Assembly (NCBI RefSeq): GCF_030159095.1
Contig: NZ_BRXS01000001.1
Span: 682,001 to 746,000 of the forward strand
DNA length: 64,000 nucleotides
Direction of reading: 5' to 3'
DNA from: Roseisolibacter agri
Lineage (GTDB): Bacteria; Gemmatimonadota; Gemmatimonadetes; Gemmatimonadales; Gemmatimonadaceae
The notes below the pieces were generated by a model. It was not told the origin of the DNA. It worked only from the letters and a program-made list of their open reading frames with translations, and did no database searches. The position numbers and the translations under genes are program-made. The stretch's first letter is position 1. The number at the start of each line of letters is the position of its first letter. Shown here one piece after another: positions 33,208-41,746 of this stretch.

Positions 33208-34968
33208 TCACTCACGCTTCGTGGTGATCCGGATGACGCCGTGCCCCCCGCGCGCGCCGTACTCGCGCTCCGCGGCCGCGCCCTTGAGGACCTCGATGCT
33301 CTCGATGCGGTCGGGCTTCGGCAGCTCGCTCTGCGCGCCGCTGAACTCGACGCCGTCGATCAGATAGAGCGGCTTGGGGCCGGTCGTGTCGCCGGGGCTG
33401 CCGACGCTCAAGGTCGTCGGCCCGACGCCCGCGCGGCGCGCCGAGTCGGTGGGCTGGATCGTGATCGTGCCGCCGCGGAGCGCGATGCCGGCGCGCGCGG
33501 GGGGCTGGTCGCGCACGGCGATGCGGGCCGTCGGCTCCCGCTCGGGCACGAACCGCGGCTCGGTCCCCGTCGCCGAGGCGACGTCGGCGCCCTTGAGGCG
33601 GATCCAGATCAGCTCCGTGCTGTCGGGCGTGATCTGGCCGGGCCCGCGCTTGTGCACGTCGATCGTCGCGATCGCGTCGGCGGCCACGCCGGCCAAGGTG
33701 CCGCGCGGATCGCCGGCCATCGGCGAGACCTGGAAGCGGCCGTCGCGGAGCTGCGCCAGCTCCGCCCGGGTGAGCGCGACCGTCCCCGGCGCGGAGGGCG
33801 CGGCCAGCCCGCGCATGACCCGGCTCACGCGGCCGCTGCCGTCCTGCACGACCCAGATGCGCTGCGTCGCGCCGCGGCGCTCGGTGTCGGCGCCGGGGAA
33901 GGCCGACGCCACCGCGCGGCGGATGTCGGCGACGGTGAGGGGCGAGACGTCCGCCGTCGCGGGGACGGGGGCGGTCACGCTGGCCAGCGGGGCCTGCGGC
34001 GCGGCGCGCGGACCGGTGGGGCGCGGCAGCTCGCAGGCGGCGGCGACCAGCGCGGTGGCGGTGGCAGCCAGCGTGAGCGCGCGGCCGACGGCGCGGCGCG
34101 GGCGGGGAGTCGTCATCGCGTGGATCCTCCGGGAGAGCGTGGACGGGGTGGCGAGCAGGGTCGGGGCGAGGGCGGCCAGCGGACCGGGCGCGTGGCCCGC
34201 GGACCAGTGCGCGACGTCGAGCAGCAGGGCGCCGTAGGTGCGCACCGCCGGCCCCTCGGCCGACCCGGCCAGCACGCGGGCGTCGCAGTCGAGCTCCACG
34301 GCCAGCCGCAGGCGGCGGAGCTGCCACCAGGCGGCGAGGTTCCAGGGCATCAGCAGCGCGGCGGCGAGGCCGGCGGCCAGCAGCAGCGGATCGCGGGCGC
34401 GGACGTGCGCCGCCTCGTGGGCGAGCATGAGCGGCAGGCGCGCGTCGGCCAGCGCCCAGCGCGGGACGATGACGGCGGGCCGCACCGCCCCGAACACCGC
34501 GGGGCCCAGGTCGGGCGCGACGTGCACGGTGGTGCCGCCGTGCGTCTCGCGCGGCCAGCGGCGGAGGTTCAGGCTGAGGCGGCGCGAGGTACCCGCCGTC
34601 CGCGTCAGCAGCACCACCGAGGCGCCGATCCAGAGGATGGCGAGCGGGAGGTCCAGCGCGCGCCAGGCCGCCGGCGCCGCCACCGTGTCGCGCGCCCGCC
34701 AGTCGGCCGCACCGCGCACCGCTGCCGCGCCGGACGGCACGGCCGGCAGGACGAGCGTCACCTCGCCCCCGCCATGCGGAGCCGCGTCGGGGGCCGTACG
34801 CGGGCCGAGCAGCTGCGCCGCCGACAGGACGACGGTGAGGGCGAGCGCGGTGGCCCACGCCCAGCGCCCCGGCCGCCCGACCAGTCGCAATGCGCGCTCG
34901 ATGCCGAGCGCGGCCGTGGCGAGCAGGGCGCCGAGGAGGGTGGAGAGGAGCATCCAGAGCGCGATCAT
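33208..34968 (-). CDS. BlaR1-like M56 peptidase with C-terminal TonB-receptor plug-like domain
   Basis: A 586-residue paralogue of the M56 protein at 18696-20285. The peptidase motif is HEAAH (His184, Glu185, His188), followed by VELDCDARVLAG. A further hydrophobic segment and a lipobox-like AAAC near residue 310 precede about 270 extracytoplasmic residues. The last 60 read like the plug of a SusC/TonB-dependent receptor (PLYLIDGVEFSG, RIESIEVLKGAAAEREYG, GGHGVIRITTK), without any barrel. The protease half should cleave the adjacent BlaI-like repressor. What the plug-like sensor detects is unknown. The ATG overlaps the repressor stop. Confidence 0.88.
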   Translation of the reverse strand: MIALWMLLSTLLGALLATAALGIERALRLVGRPGRWAWATALALTVVLSAAQLLGPRTAPDAAPHGGGEVTLVLPAVPSGAAAVRGAADWRARDTVAAPAAWRALDLPLAILWIGASVVLLTRTAGTSRRLSLNLRRWPRETHGGTTVHVAPDLGPAVFGAVRPAVIVPRWALADARLPLMLAHEAAHVRARDPLLLAAGLAAALLMPWNLAAWWQLRRLRLAVELDCDARVLAGSAEGPAVRTYGALLLDVAHWSAGHAPGPLAALAPTLLATPSTLSRRIHAMTTPRPRRAVGRALTLAATATALVAAACELPRPTGPRAAPQAPLASVTAPVPATADVSPLTVADIRRAVASAFPGADTERRGATQRIWVVQDGSGRVSRVMRGLAAPSAPGTVALTRAELAQLRDGRFQVSPMAGDPRGTLAGVAADAIATIDVHKRGPGQITPDSTELIWIRLKGADVASATGTEPRFVPEREPTARIAVRDQPPARAGIALRGGTITIQPTDSARRAGVGPTTLSVGSPGDTTGPKPLYLIDGVEFSGAQSELPKPDRIESIEVLKGAAAEREYGARGGHGVIRITTKRE

Positions 34969-35354
34969 CGGTCGCGCCCCTCGTTCGGCGTGTCGCCGGC
35001 CCGCTCGTCGAGGATCGCGCGGAGCCTCGCGAGCTCCGCCGCGTCGGCGGCGCGCGCCTCGACCAGGTTGGTGAGGAGGAGCTCCGGCGACCCGCCGAAG
35101 ACGGTGCCGAGGAGGCGCCGGAGGGCGCTGCGCCCGGCGACGTCGCGGTCGACGAGGGGGTGGTAGCGGTGCGCGCGCCCCTCCTCGACGTGGCCGACGT
35201 AGCCCTTGGCCTCGAGCGTTCGGAGGACCGTGAGGACGGTCGTGTAGGCGAGCGGGTCGGCGAGGCGGTCGCGGACGTCGGCGACGGTCGCGGGCCCGAG
35301 GTCCCAGAGGACCGCCATGACGTCGAGCTCGCGATCGGTGAAGGAGACGGACAT
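34965..35354 (-). CDS. BlaI/MecI/CopY-family repressor
   Basis: A 129-residue winged-helix repressor closely resembling the one at 20282-20668 (FTDRELDVMAVLWDLGPATV, LAYTTVLTVLRTLEAKGYV). It should repress itself and the co-transcribed M56 protein until cleaved. Two palindromes lie 20-80 nt upstream of its start codon. Because both repressors and operators in this window look alike, cross-regulation between the two loci is possible. Confidence 0.92.
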   Translation of the reverse strand: MSVSFTDRELDVMAVLWDLGPATVADVRDRLADPLAYTTVLTVLRTLEAKGYVGHVEEGRAHRYHPLVDRDVAGRSALRRLLGTVFGGSPELLLTNLVEARAADAAELARLRAILDERAGDTPNEGRDR

Positions 35355-35373
35355 GCGGGGCGGGGCGCGGGTG

Positions 35374-35393
35374 TCTACGAACTTTCTAGTAGA
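35374..35393. promoter_or_regulatory. BlaI-type operator 1, second locus
   Basis: An inverted repeat TCTAC...GTAGA with a 10-nt spacer, 20 nt upstream of the repressor start codon. It is AT-rich within very GC-rich surroundings. The spacing is longer than in the first locus, so the exact half sites are uncertain. Confidence 0.55.
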
Positions 35394-35415
35394 TAGGCGC
35401 GGGAGCGCCGCCTGT

Positions 35416-35433
35416 CAACTAGAGAATTAGTTG
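35416..35433. promoter_or_regulatory. BlaI-type operator 2, second locus
   Basis: CAACTAGAGAATTAGTTG is a perfect six-base inverted repeat (CAACTA/TAGTTG) around six bases. It resembles operator 2 of the first locus (both read TCAACTA on the left). Its centre is about 41 bp from operator 1. Confidence 0.7.
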
Positions 35434-35588
35434 TCGTCTGGCGGTCGAGACTCGTCTCCGTCGGCGGCGCTCAAGCCGGACGCACCACGGGCCGATACAT
35501 GAGAGGGCGATGACAAGCATGTCACGCAGCGGCGCGCCGTCCGCGCCGGCCGGTCCCTCCCATCCGCGCCGCACGCACCAGCCCTTCG

Positions 35589-38369
35589 GTGGTCGCCCGA
35601 CTCCCCGCCCTCACGCGCCGCTCGTTCGCGGTGGTCGCTGCCGTCGCGCTCCTGGTCCTCGCCGGGCAGGCGGCGGCGCAGTGGGCCCACGCGCGGCAGG
35701 CGGCATCGAACCGGGGCGTCGACGAGCTGGCCCGCCATCGCCTCCTGTCGGGGCGCCTGGTGCGCGCCTCGCTCGTCGCCTCGCGCGACGACCTGCCGCC
35801 CGCGGTGGCGGAGGCCGCGCGGCGCGAGCTGGTCGCGACCGAGCTGGCGCTCGACTCGCTCCACCACGCGCGGCGTGACGCGATCGACTCGCACGAGGCG
35901 CCGCTCGTCGCGGCCTGCGAGCGGCTGCGCCAGGCGGCCGCGATCGTGGCGGCGCCCGCGCTGCCGGTCGCGGAGCGGGCGGCCGCGCTGCCCGTGATGC
36001 TGGACGCCGAGCGCGAGGTCGTGCACCTCGTGACGGCGGAGCAGCGCACGCTGGCGGACCACGCCGACGCGCGGATGGCGACGCTCCGGCGCCTCGAGAT
36101 CGCGTTCACGGTGCTGGTGCTCGCGACGCTGGTCGTCGGCGGCTTCGTGGTCGTGCGCCCCGCGACGCGCGCGTCCGAGCGGCTCATGGGCGCGCTGCTC
36201 GCGTCGCGCGTGCGCCTGCAGGCGGCGCACGCGGACGTCATGCGCGAGCGCGAGTTCGCGACGTCGCTCGTGCACTCGGCGTCCGACGCGATGTTCGCGT
36301 TCGACGGCGCGCTGCGCATCACCGCGTGGAACCCCGCGATGGAGCGGTGGACGGGCCTCGCGCGCGACGCGGCGCTGGGCCGGCGGCCGGAGGACATCGA
36401 GGCGGAGCTGGACTGGGGCGCCGCGGGCCGTCCGTACGCGCGCGCCCTGGCCGGCGAGACGGTGCAGGTGCACGAGCGTCCGGGCCGCGCGTCGGCGGCG
36501 TCGCCGATCCACTACTTCGACGCGTCGTGCGTGCCGCTCTGCGGCGCCGACGGCCGCATCACGGGCGGGCTGGTGTCGGTGCGCGACGTGACGGCGCGCG
36601 TGCTCGCGGCCGAGCAGGTGCGCCGCAGCGAGGCGCGCTTCCACGCGCTGTTCGACCAGGCGCCGCTCGGCATCGTGCTGCTGGACGACGCGGGCACGGT
36701 CGTGGACGCGAACCCGGCGTTCGGGCGGCTGGTGGGCCGCAGCCCCGCGGAGCTGCGCGGCAGCGCGGGCGGTGATCTGGTGAGCGACGAGGACCGGGCG
36801 GCGGTGCGCGAGCCGCTGCGCGAGCTGCGCGAGGGCCGCCGCGCGAGCGTCACGGTGGAGCAGCGCTTCGTGCGCCCCGACGGCGAGTCCGTGTGGGCGA
36901 GCCTCACGGTGCGCCGCGTGGACGTGCTGGGCGCGGGCGCGACGCTGATGGGGATGGCGCAGGACGTCACGTCGCGCCGCGAGCTGGAGGCGCGCCTGAG
37001 CCACCAGGCGTTCCACGATCCGCTCACCGGCCTCGCCAACCGCTCGCGGCTGCGCGAGCGGCTCGACGCGGCGCTCGCCGCGCCCGGTCGCCGGGCGGAC
37101 GGCGTGGCGCTCGTGTACGTCGACCTCGACGACTTCAAGAAGGTGAACGACTCGCTCGGCCACGCGGCGGGCGACCAGCTGCTGCGCGTGGTCGCGGAGC
37201 GGCTGCTGAGCGCGACGCGTGGCAGCGACACGGTGGCGCGGCTCGGCGGCGACGAGTTCGCGATCCTGCTCGACAACGTGCGCGTCGACCAGGACGTGCT
37301 GGTGGTGGCGGAGCGCGTGGGGAAGGCGATGCGCGCGCCGTTCCAGCTGGAGGGGAAGGAGGTGTTCGTCGGCGCGAGCGTGGGCATCGCGCGCGGCTCC
37401 GCGGACGCCGAGCACGCGGCCGGCGCCGACGAGCTGCTGCGGAACGCGGACGTCGCGATGTACGTCGCGAAGCGCGGCGGCAAGGGGCGTCACGCGATCT
37501 ACGCGCGCGAGATGAACGCCGACGCGCTCGACCGCCTGGAGCTGGAGGCGGACATGCGCCACGCGCTCGACCGCGACGAGCTGCTGCTGCACTACCAGCC
37601 GATCGTCGACCTGACGGACGGCCGCGTGCTCGGCGTCGAGGCGCTGGTGCGCTGGCACCACCCGCGGCGCGGGCTGCTGCTGCCGGGCGCGTTCGTGCCG
37701 CTGGCCGAGGAGACGGGGCTGATCACGCCGATCGGCCGCTGGGTGCTGGCCGAGGCGTGCCGCCAGGGCGTCGCGTGGATGCAGCGGCGCGCGGGGACGG
37801 CGCCGCTGACGCTGTCGGTGAACGTCTCGCCGCGCCAGCTGCAGCACGGCGCGATCGTGGAGGACGTCGCGTCGGCGCTGCGGACGACCGGCTTCCCGCC
37901 CGCGCTGCTGCTGCTGGAGCTGACGGAGGGCATCTTCATGCACAGCGACGACTCGACGCTCGAGGTGCTGCAGGCGCTGAAGGCGCTCGGCGTGCGGCTG
38001 GGCATCGACGACTTCGGGACGGGCTACGCGAGCCTGCGCTACCTGCAGCGCTTCCCGGTGGACGTGCTGAAGATCGACAAGACCTTCGTCGACGGGCTCG
38101 CGCTGGCCGAGGAGCAGGGCGACAGCGGCGAGGTGGCGCTGGCGCGCGCGATCGTCGCGCTGGGCGACACGCTGTCGCTGCGCACGATGGCCGAGGGCGT
38201 GGAGGCGACGCCGCAGTGGGAGCAGCTGCGCCGCCTGGGCTGCACGATCGGGCAGGGGCACCTGTTCGGCCGGGCGCTCCCACCCGACGAGGTCGCGGCG
38301 TTCCTGGAGCTCGACGCGGAGCCGCGGCTACGGCTCCTGCCGGCGAGCGCGGTGGGGAACGCGGCGTAG
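35589..38369 (+). CDS. Membrane sensor PAS-PAS-GGDEF-EAL protein
   Basis: A 926-residue c-di-GMP enzyme. Residues 12-30 and about 178-197 are transmembrane segments that enclose a helical, probably four-helix-bundle periplasmic sensor. Two PAS domains follow (about 235-345 and 350-470). The GGDEF domain contains LGGDEFAILL. The EAL domain has VEALVRWHHP, VNVSPRQLQ, IDDFGTGYAS and LKIDKTF, so both activities look intact. A GTG was used as start; no clear ribosome binding site precedes it. The gene diverges from the second BlaI/M56 locus and ends 10 nt from the convergent pdxH stop. Confidence 0.9.
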   Translation: MVARLPALTRRSFAVVAAVALLVLAGQAAAQWAHARQAASNRGVDELARHRLLSGRLVRASLVASRDDLPPAVAEAARRELVATELALDSLHHARRDAIDSHEAPLVAACERLRQAAAIVAAPALPVAERAAALPVMLDAEREVVHLVTAEQRTLADHADARMATLRRLEIAFTVLVLATLVVGGFVVVRPATRASERLMGALLASRVRLQAAHADVMREREFATSLVHSASDAMFAFDGALRITAWNPAMERWTGLARDAALGRRPEDIEAELDWGAAGRPYARALAGETVQVHERPGRASAASPIHYFDASCVPLCGADGRITGGLVSVRDVTARVLAAEQVRRSEARFHALFDQAPLGIVLLDDAGTVVDANPAFGRLVGRSPAELRGSAGGDLVSDEDRAAVREPLRELREGRRASVTVEQRFVRPDGESVWASLTVRRVDVLGAGATLMGMAQDVTSRRELEARLSHQAFHDPLTGLANRSRLRERLDAALAAPGRRADGVALVYVDLDDFKKVNDSLGHAAGDQLLRVVAERLLSATRGSDTVARLGGDEFAILLDNVRVDQDVLVVAERVGKAMRAPFQLEGKEVFVGASVGIARGSADAEHAAGADELLRNADVAMYVAKRGGKGRHAIYAREMNADALDRLELEADMRHALDRDELLLHYQPIVDLTDGRVLGVEALVRWHHPRRGLLLPGAFVPLAEETGLITPIGRWVLAEACRQGVAWMQRRAGTAPLTLSVNVSPRQLQHGAIVEDVASALRTTGFPPALLLLELTEGIFMHSDDSTLEVLQALKALGVRLGIDDFGTGYASLRYLQRFPVDVLKIDKTFVDGLALAEEQGDSGEVALARAIVALGDTLSLRTMAEGVEATPQWEQLRRLGCTIGQGHLFGRALPPDEVAAFLELDAEPRLRLLPASAVGNAA

Positions 38370-38379
38370 CGCCGCAGCG

Positions 38380-39027
38380 TCAGGGAGAGAGGCGCTCCCG
38401 CACCCACCCCTCGCCCTCGCGCCGGTAGCGGATGCGGTCGTGCAGCCGGCTCGGGCGGCCCTGCCAGAACTCCACCGTCTCGGGCTCGACGCGGAAGCCG
38501 CCCCAGTGCTCCGGCAGCGGCACGTCGTCCGCGCCGGCGAAGCGCGCCTCGGTCTCGGCGTACGCGCGCTCCAGGGACTCGCGGTCGGGGAGCGCGGACG
38601 ACTGGCGCGACGTCCATGCGCCCAGGCGGCTGCCGCGCGGCCGCGACGCGAAGTACGCGGCCGACTCGTCGCGCGCCACGCGCGCGACGATGCCCGTCAC
38701 GCGCACCTGCCGCTCCAGCTCCGCCCACCAGAACACGAGCGCCGCGCGCGGGTTGGCGTCGAGCTGCCGCCCCTTCGCGCTGCGGTAGTCGGTGAAGAAG
38801 GTGAAGCCGCGTGCGTCCACGCCCTTCAGCAGCACGATGCGCGCGTCGGGCACGCCGTCGCGCGACGAAGTGGCGAGCGTCATCGCGTTCGGCTCCATCG
38901 CCTGCGCGTCCAGCGCCTCCGCGAACCAGCGGTGGAACTGCGCGATCGGATCCGCGTCCGCGTCGCGCTCGTCGAGCTGCGCGCGCGCGTACGTGCGGCG
39001 GAGATCCGCGATGGAGGCGTCCGTCAC
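38380..39027 (-). CDS. pdxH: Pyridoxamine 5'-phosphate oxidase
   Basis: A 215-residue FMN enzyme making pyridoxal 5'-phosphate from pyridoxamine or pyridoxine phosphate. Family features are [55 protein letters not shown], and the C-terminal [24 protein letters not shown] signature. The GTG start overlaps the bioB stop, so PLP supply is co-expressed with biotin synthesis. BioF and BioA in the same cluster need PLP, which makes the pairing sensible. Confidence 0.93.
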   Translation of the reverse strand: MTDASIADLRRTYARAQLDERDADADPIAQFHRWFAEALDAQAMEPNAMTLATSSRDGVPDARIVLLKGVDARGFTFFTDYRSAKGRQLDANPRAALVFWWAELERQVRVTGIVARVARDESAAYFASRPRGSRLGAWTSRQSSALPDRESLERAYAETEARFAGADDVPLPEHWGGFRVEPETVEFWQGRPSRLHDRIRYRREGEGWVRERLSP

Positions 39028-40088
39028 CGCACCTCCAGCAGCGGCAGCGGCGCGCGCGGATAGCTCTCGGGGATCGCCGCGAACGGGTCGCCGTCGAAGG
39101 GCGCGCCGTCTGGCGTCTCGAGCACGAAGCCTGCGTCGCGGATCATCTCCAGGTCCGCGCGCGCGGCCGCGCCCTGCGTCGTCAGGTAGTCGCCGATGAA
39201 GATCGAGTTCGCCGGATAGAGCCCCATCGCCTGCAGCGAGCGCAGGTGCACCTCGCGCCCGCCGGCGATGCGGATCTCCTGCGACGGCAGCAGGAAGCGG
39301 TAGAGGCAGAGGATGCGGAGGCAACGGCGCGGGTCGAGCGTGCGCACGTCGGCCATCGCGGTGCCGGGCACGGGGATGAGGAAGTTCACCGGCACCGACT
39401 TCACCTCGAGCGCACGCAGCGCCAGCGCGAGGTCGATGACGTCGTCGTCCGTCTCGCCCATGCCCAGGATGCCGCCGGAGCACGTCTTGAGGCCCGCGGC
39501 GCGCACCTGCTCGACGGTCGCCACGCGGTCCTCGAAGGTGTGCGTCGTCACCACCTCGGGCGTGTAGCGCGCCGACGTGTTGAGGTTGTGGTTCACCTGC
39601 GTGACGCCAGCGTCCTTGAGCGCGTGCGCCTGCGCCTCCGTGAGGAGGCCGAGGCAGGCGCAGATCTTCAGGTCGTGGCGTGCCTTCACCTCGCGCACCG
39701 CGTCCAGCACCTTCTCGAACACGCGCCCGCCCGGCGAGCGGCCCGAGATCACCATGCAGAACGTCCCCGCCTTGAGCGCCGCCGCGCGGTCGGCCGCCTC
39801 GAGGATGCGCTCGCGCGCGAGCATGGGGTACTTGTCGATCTCCGCCAGGGAGAGCTTCGACTGCGAGCAGTAGCCGCAGTCCTCGGGGCACAGGCCGCTC
39901 TGCGCGTTCAGCAGGAAGTGCAGGCGGACGCGGTTCCCCCAGAAGTGGTGGCGCACGCGCCACGCGGCGGCGATCTGCGCCGGCAGCTGGTCGTCGGCGG
40001 CCTGCAGGACGGCACGCGCGTCGTCGCGCGTGGGCAGCTCGCCGGCCAGGGCCTGGTCGGCGAGGGAGTTCCAGAGGGAGGACGTCAT
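39024..40088 (-). CDS. bioB: Biotin synthase
   Basis: A 354-residue radical-SAM enzyme inserting sulfur into dethiobiotin, the last step of biotin synthesis. The radical-SAM cluster ligands are Cys67, Cys71 and Cys74 in [11 protein letters not shown]. Further signatures are [26 protein letters not shown] and [11 protein letters not shown]. The remaining bio genes lie upstream on the same strand but are separated from bioB by a lipoprotein gene and a 450-nt repeat-filled gap. A -10-like TAACTT lies 26 nt before the ATG, so bioB and pdxH may have their own promoter. Confidence 0.95.
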   Translation of the reverse strand: MTSSLWNSLADQALAGELPTRDDARAVLQAADDQLPAQIAAAWRVRHHFWGNRVRLHFLLNAQSGLCPEDCGYCSQSKLSLAEIDKYPMLARERILEAADRAAALKAGTFCMVISGRSPGGRVFEKVLDAVREVKARHDLKICACLGLLTEAQAHALKDAGVTQVNHNLNTSARYTPEVVTTHTFEDRVATVEQVRAAGLKTCSGGILGMGETDDDVIDLALALRALEVKSVPVNFLIPVPGTAMADVRTLDPRRCLRILCLYRFLLPSQEIRIAGGREVHLRSLQAMGLYPANSIFIGDYLTTQGAAARADLEMIRDAGFVLETPDGAPFDGDPFAAIPESYPRAPLPLLEVR

Positions 40089-40113
40089 CGGCGTGGGCTG
40101 GGGTGCGGGCCGG

Positions 40114-40119
40114 AAGTTA
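40114..40119 (-). promoter_or_regulatory. Candidate -10 element, bioB
   Basis: On the minus strand TAACTT lies 25 nt before the bioB ATG. It falls between the repeat block and the gene, where an independent promoter would be needed if the repeat block stops transcription. Confidence 0.35.
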
Positions 40120-40192
40120 GCGCACTTCGCGGCGGGCTGCGGACTGCGGGCTGCGGATCATCTCCGTGCCCTCGCACCGATGATCACGCCGG

Positions 40193-40345
40193 GGCCGTTT
40201 GGCTGTTGGGGAGGACGCGGATGTTCCGGATCCGGGCGGATCATTCGGACCGCTCCACGCGGCGGCGACGTCCCATGCGCCTCACGGAGCGATCCGGAGC
40301 ATCCGCCCGCATCCGGAGCATCCGCATCCTCCCCACAGGCCAACG
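40193..40345. repeat. Palindromic intergenic element, family Q (copy 2)
   Basis: A hairpin with left end GCCGTTTGGCTGTTGGGGAG and right end CTCCCCACAGGCCAACGG, core GATGTTCCGGATC / GATCCGGAGCATC. The Q leader (CTCCGTGCCCTCGCACCGAT) precedes it. An outer 17-bp perfect inverted repeat (40135-40151 with 40516-40532) encloses this element together with the P element that follows. Confidence 0.8.
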
Positions 40346-40355
40346 GGTCCGGCGC

Positions 40356-40520
40356 GCCGGACCCGAACGGCAACGGCAGCAAGGATGAACGTCCGAGAAG
40401 ATCGGATAACGACGGATGGCTCCGCATGGGTGCGAGATACCTCACCACCACGCGGAGCCATCCGTCGTCATCAGACTTTATCCGATCTTCATCCTTGCTG
40501 TCGGTCGCCGTTCGGGCCCG
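40356..40520. repeat. Palindromic intergenic element, family P (copy 4)
   Basis: A 165-nt inverted repeat: GCCGGACCCGAACGGCAACG with CGCCGTTCGGGCCCG at the ends, AGCAAGGATGAA with TTCATCCTTGCT, and ACGACGGATGGCTCCGC with GCGGAGCCATCCGTCGT next to the loop. It begins 11 nt after a Q element and lies within the biotin gene cluster. Confidence 0.85.
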
Positions 40521-40542
40521 CAGTCCGCAGCCGGCCGCGCCG

Positions 40543-41040
40543 TCACGGATACGACCGCCCGATCAGCTGCGACACCGCCCCCAGGAACGCGCGGAAGTCC
40601 TCCGACTGCCCCGGATCGCCGTTGCAGCGCCCGTTCGCCTGCGGATACGAGTTGCTCCCCTGCGACTCCCACACGCGCGCGCCCGCGACGATCCGCAGCG
40701 AGAAGCCCGCGCCGTCGGCGATGATCGGGTTCTCGCAGCGGCGCGGCCACATCGGCACGCCGGCCGCCGTCGCCGCGGCCCAGAAGCGCTGCCACGCCGC
40801 GGCGTCGGGCACCACGCTGGTGACCGACGGTGTCTGCGGCTGGAAGAAGTCGCGGCGCGTCACGACCAGCGTGTCGCCGCGCAGCGTCACGTCGTGCGAC
40901 CCGAAGCCGAAGCCGCTGAATGAGATCTCCAGCTCGCGCGGCGCGCCCTCGCGCGGGAGCGCCGGGCCAGTGACGTCGTCGCATCCCGCGGTCGCGAGCG
41001 CGGCGAACAGGGCGAGCACGCGGAGCGGGATCGGGCGCAT
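40543..41040 (-). CDS. Hypothetical lipoprotein inside the biotin cluster
   Basis: A 165-residue lipoprotein: MRPIPLRVLALFAALATAGC, with the lipobox Cys at residue 20. The mature part includes LEISFSGFGFGSHDVTLRGD, LVVTRRDFFQPQTPSVTSVV and two possible disulfide cysteines (RRCENP, NGRCNGD). No family was recognised. It starts 4 nt after the bioD stop, so it is transcribed with bioD, yet nothing suggests a role in biotin synthesis. A repeat block follows its stop directly. Confidence 0.75.
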   Translation of the reverse strand: MRPIPLRVLALFAALATAGCDDVTGPALPREGAPRELEISFSGFGFGSHDVTLRGDTLVVTRRDFFQPQTPSVTSVVPDAAAWQRFWAAATAAGVPMWPRRCENPIIADGAGFSLRIVAGARVWESQGSNSYPQANGRCNGDPGQSEDFRAFLGAVSQLIGRSYP

Positions 41041-41044
41041 CGGG

Positions 41045-41746
41045 TCACGGCGACAGCAGGAGGTCGGCGAGCGCGCGGCCGGCGGCCGCCAGTCGCGTGG
41101 GGTCCTCCTGCGCTACCCCGTCCAGGTAGGGCGCGGTCACCAGCGGCACGCCGTCCAGCAGGTCGCGCAGCACGTCCGCGTTCGTCGACTCGGCCACGTC
41201 GGCGGGCGACGGGCGCAGCGCGTTCAGCACGACCGCCCGCACGCGCAGCCCGCGCCGCTCGGCCTCGCGCACGGTGAGCAGCGCGTGGTTCAGCACGCCC
41301 AGCCGATCGGCCGCGACGACGACGAGATCGAGCCCCCAGTGCGTCGCCAGCCCCGCGAAGGTCAGCGAGCGCGTGAACGGGACGAGCAGGCCGCCGGCGC
41401 CCTCCACCACGAGCGCATCGGCGTCCGCCGACAGTCGCGCCGCCGCCCCCTCGAGCCTCGCGACGTCGATCGGTCGGCCCGCGCGCTCGGCCGCCACCAT
41501 CGGCGCCAGCGGCTCCGCGAAGGTGATGGGGCAGACGTCGTCCCACGCGTCCACGTCGCCCGCTGCGCGCCGCAGCCGCGCTGCATCCGTGCCCGCGGTG
41601 CGGTCGGTGATGCCCGTCTCGACGGGCTTCATCCCGCGCGCCACCAGCCCGCGTGCGCGCAGCGCCGCCAGCAGCGCGCAGCTCACCACCGTCTTGCCGA
41701 CGCCGGTGTCGGTGCCCGTGACGCCGATGCGCAGCATGGTGCTCAC
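41045..41746 (-). CDS. bioD: Dethiobiotin synthetase
   Basis: A 233-residue ATP-dependent enzyme closing the ureido ring to make dethiobiotin from 7,8-diaminopelargonate. The P-loop is GVTGTDTGVGKTVVSC, followed by GMKPVETGI and VVEGAGGLLVPF, all family signatures. The GTG start overlaps the bioA stop (GTGA); an internal ATG at 41737 is also possible. Third gene of the bioF-bioA-bioD run. Confidence 0.94.
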   Translation of the reverse strand: MSTMLRIGVTGTDTGVGKTVVSCALLAALRARGLVARGMKPVETGITDRTAGTDAARLRRAAGDVDAWDDVCPITFAEPLAPMVAAERAGRPIDVARLEGAAARLSADADALVVEGAGGLLVPFTRSLTFAGLATHWGLDLVVVAADRLGVLNHALLTVREAERRGLRVRAVVLNALRPSPADVAESTNADVLRDLLDGVPLVTAPYLDGVAQEDPTRLAAAGRALADLLLSP

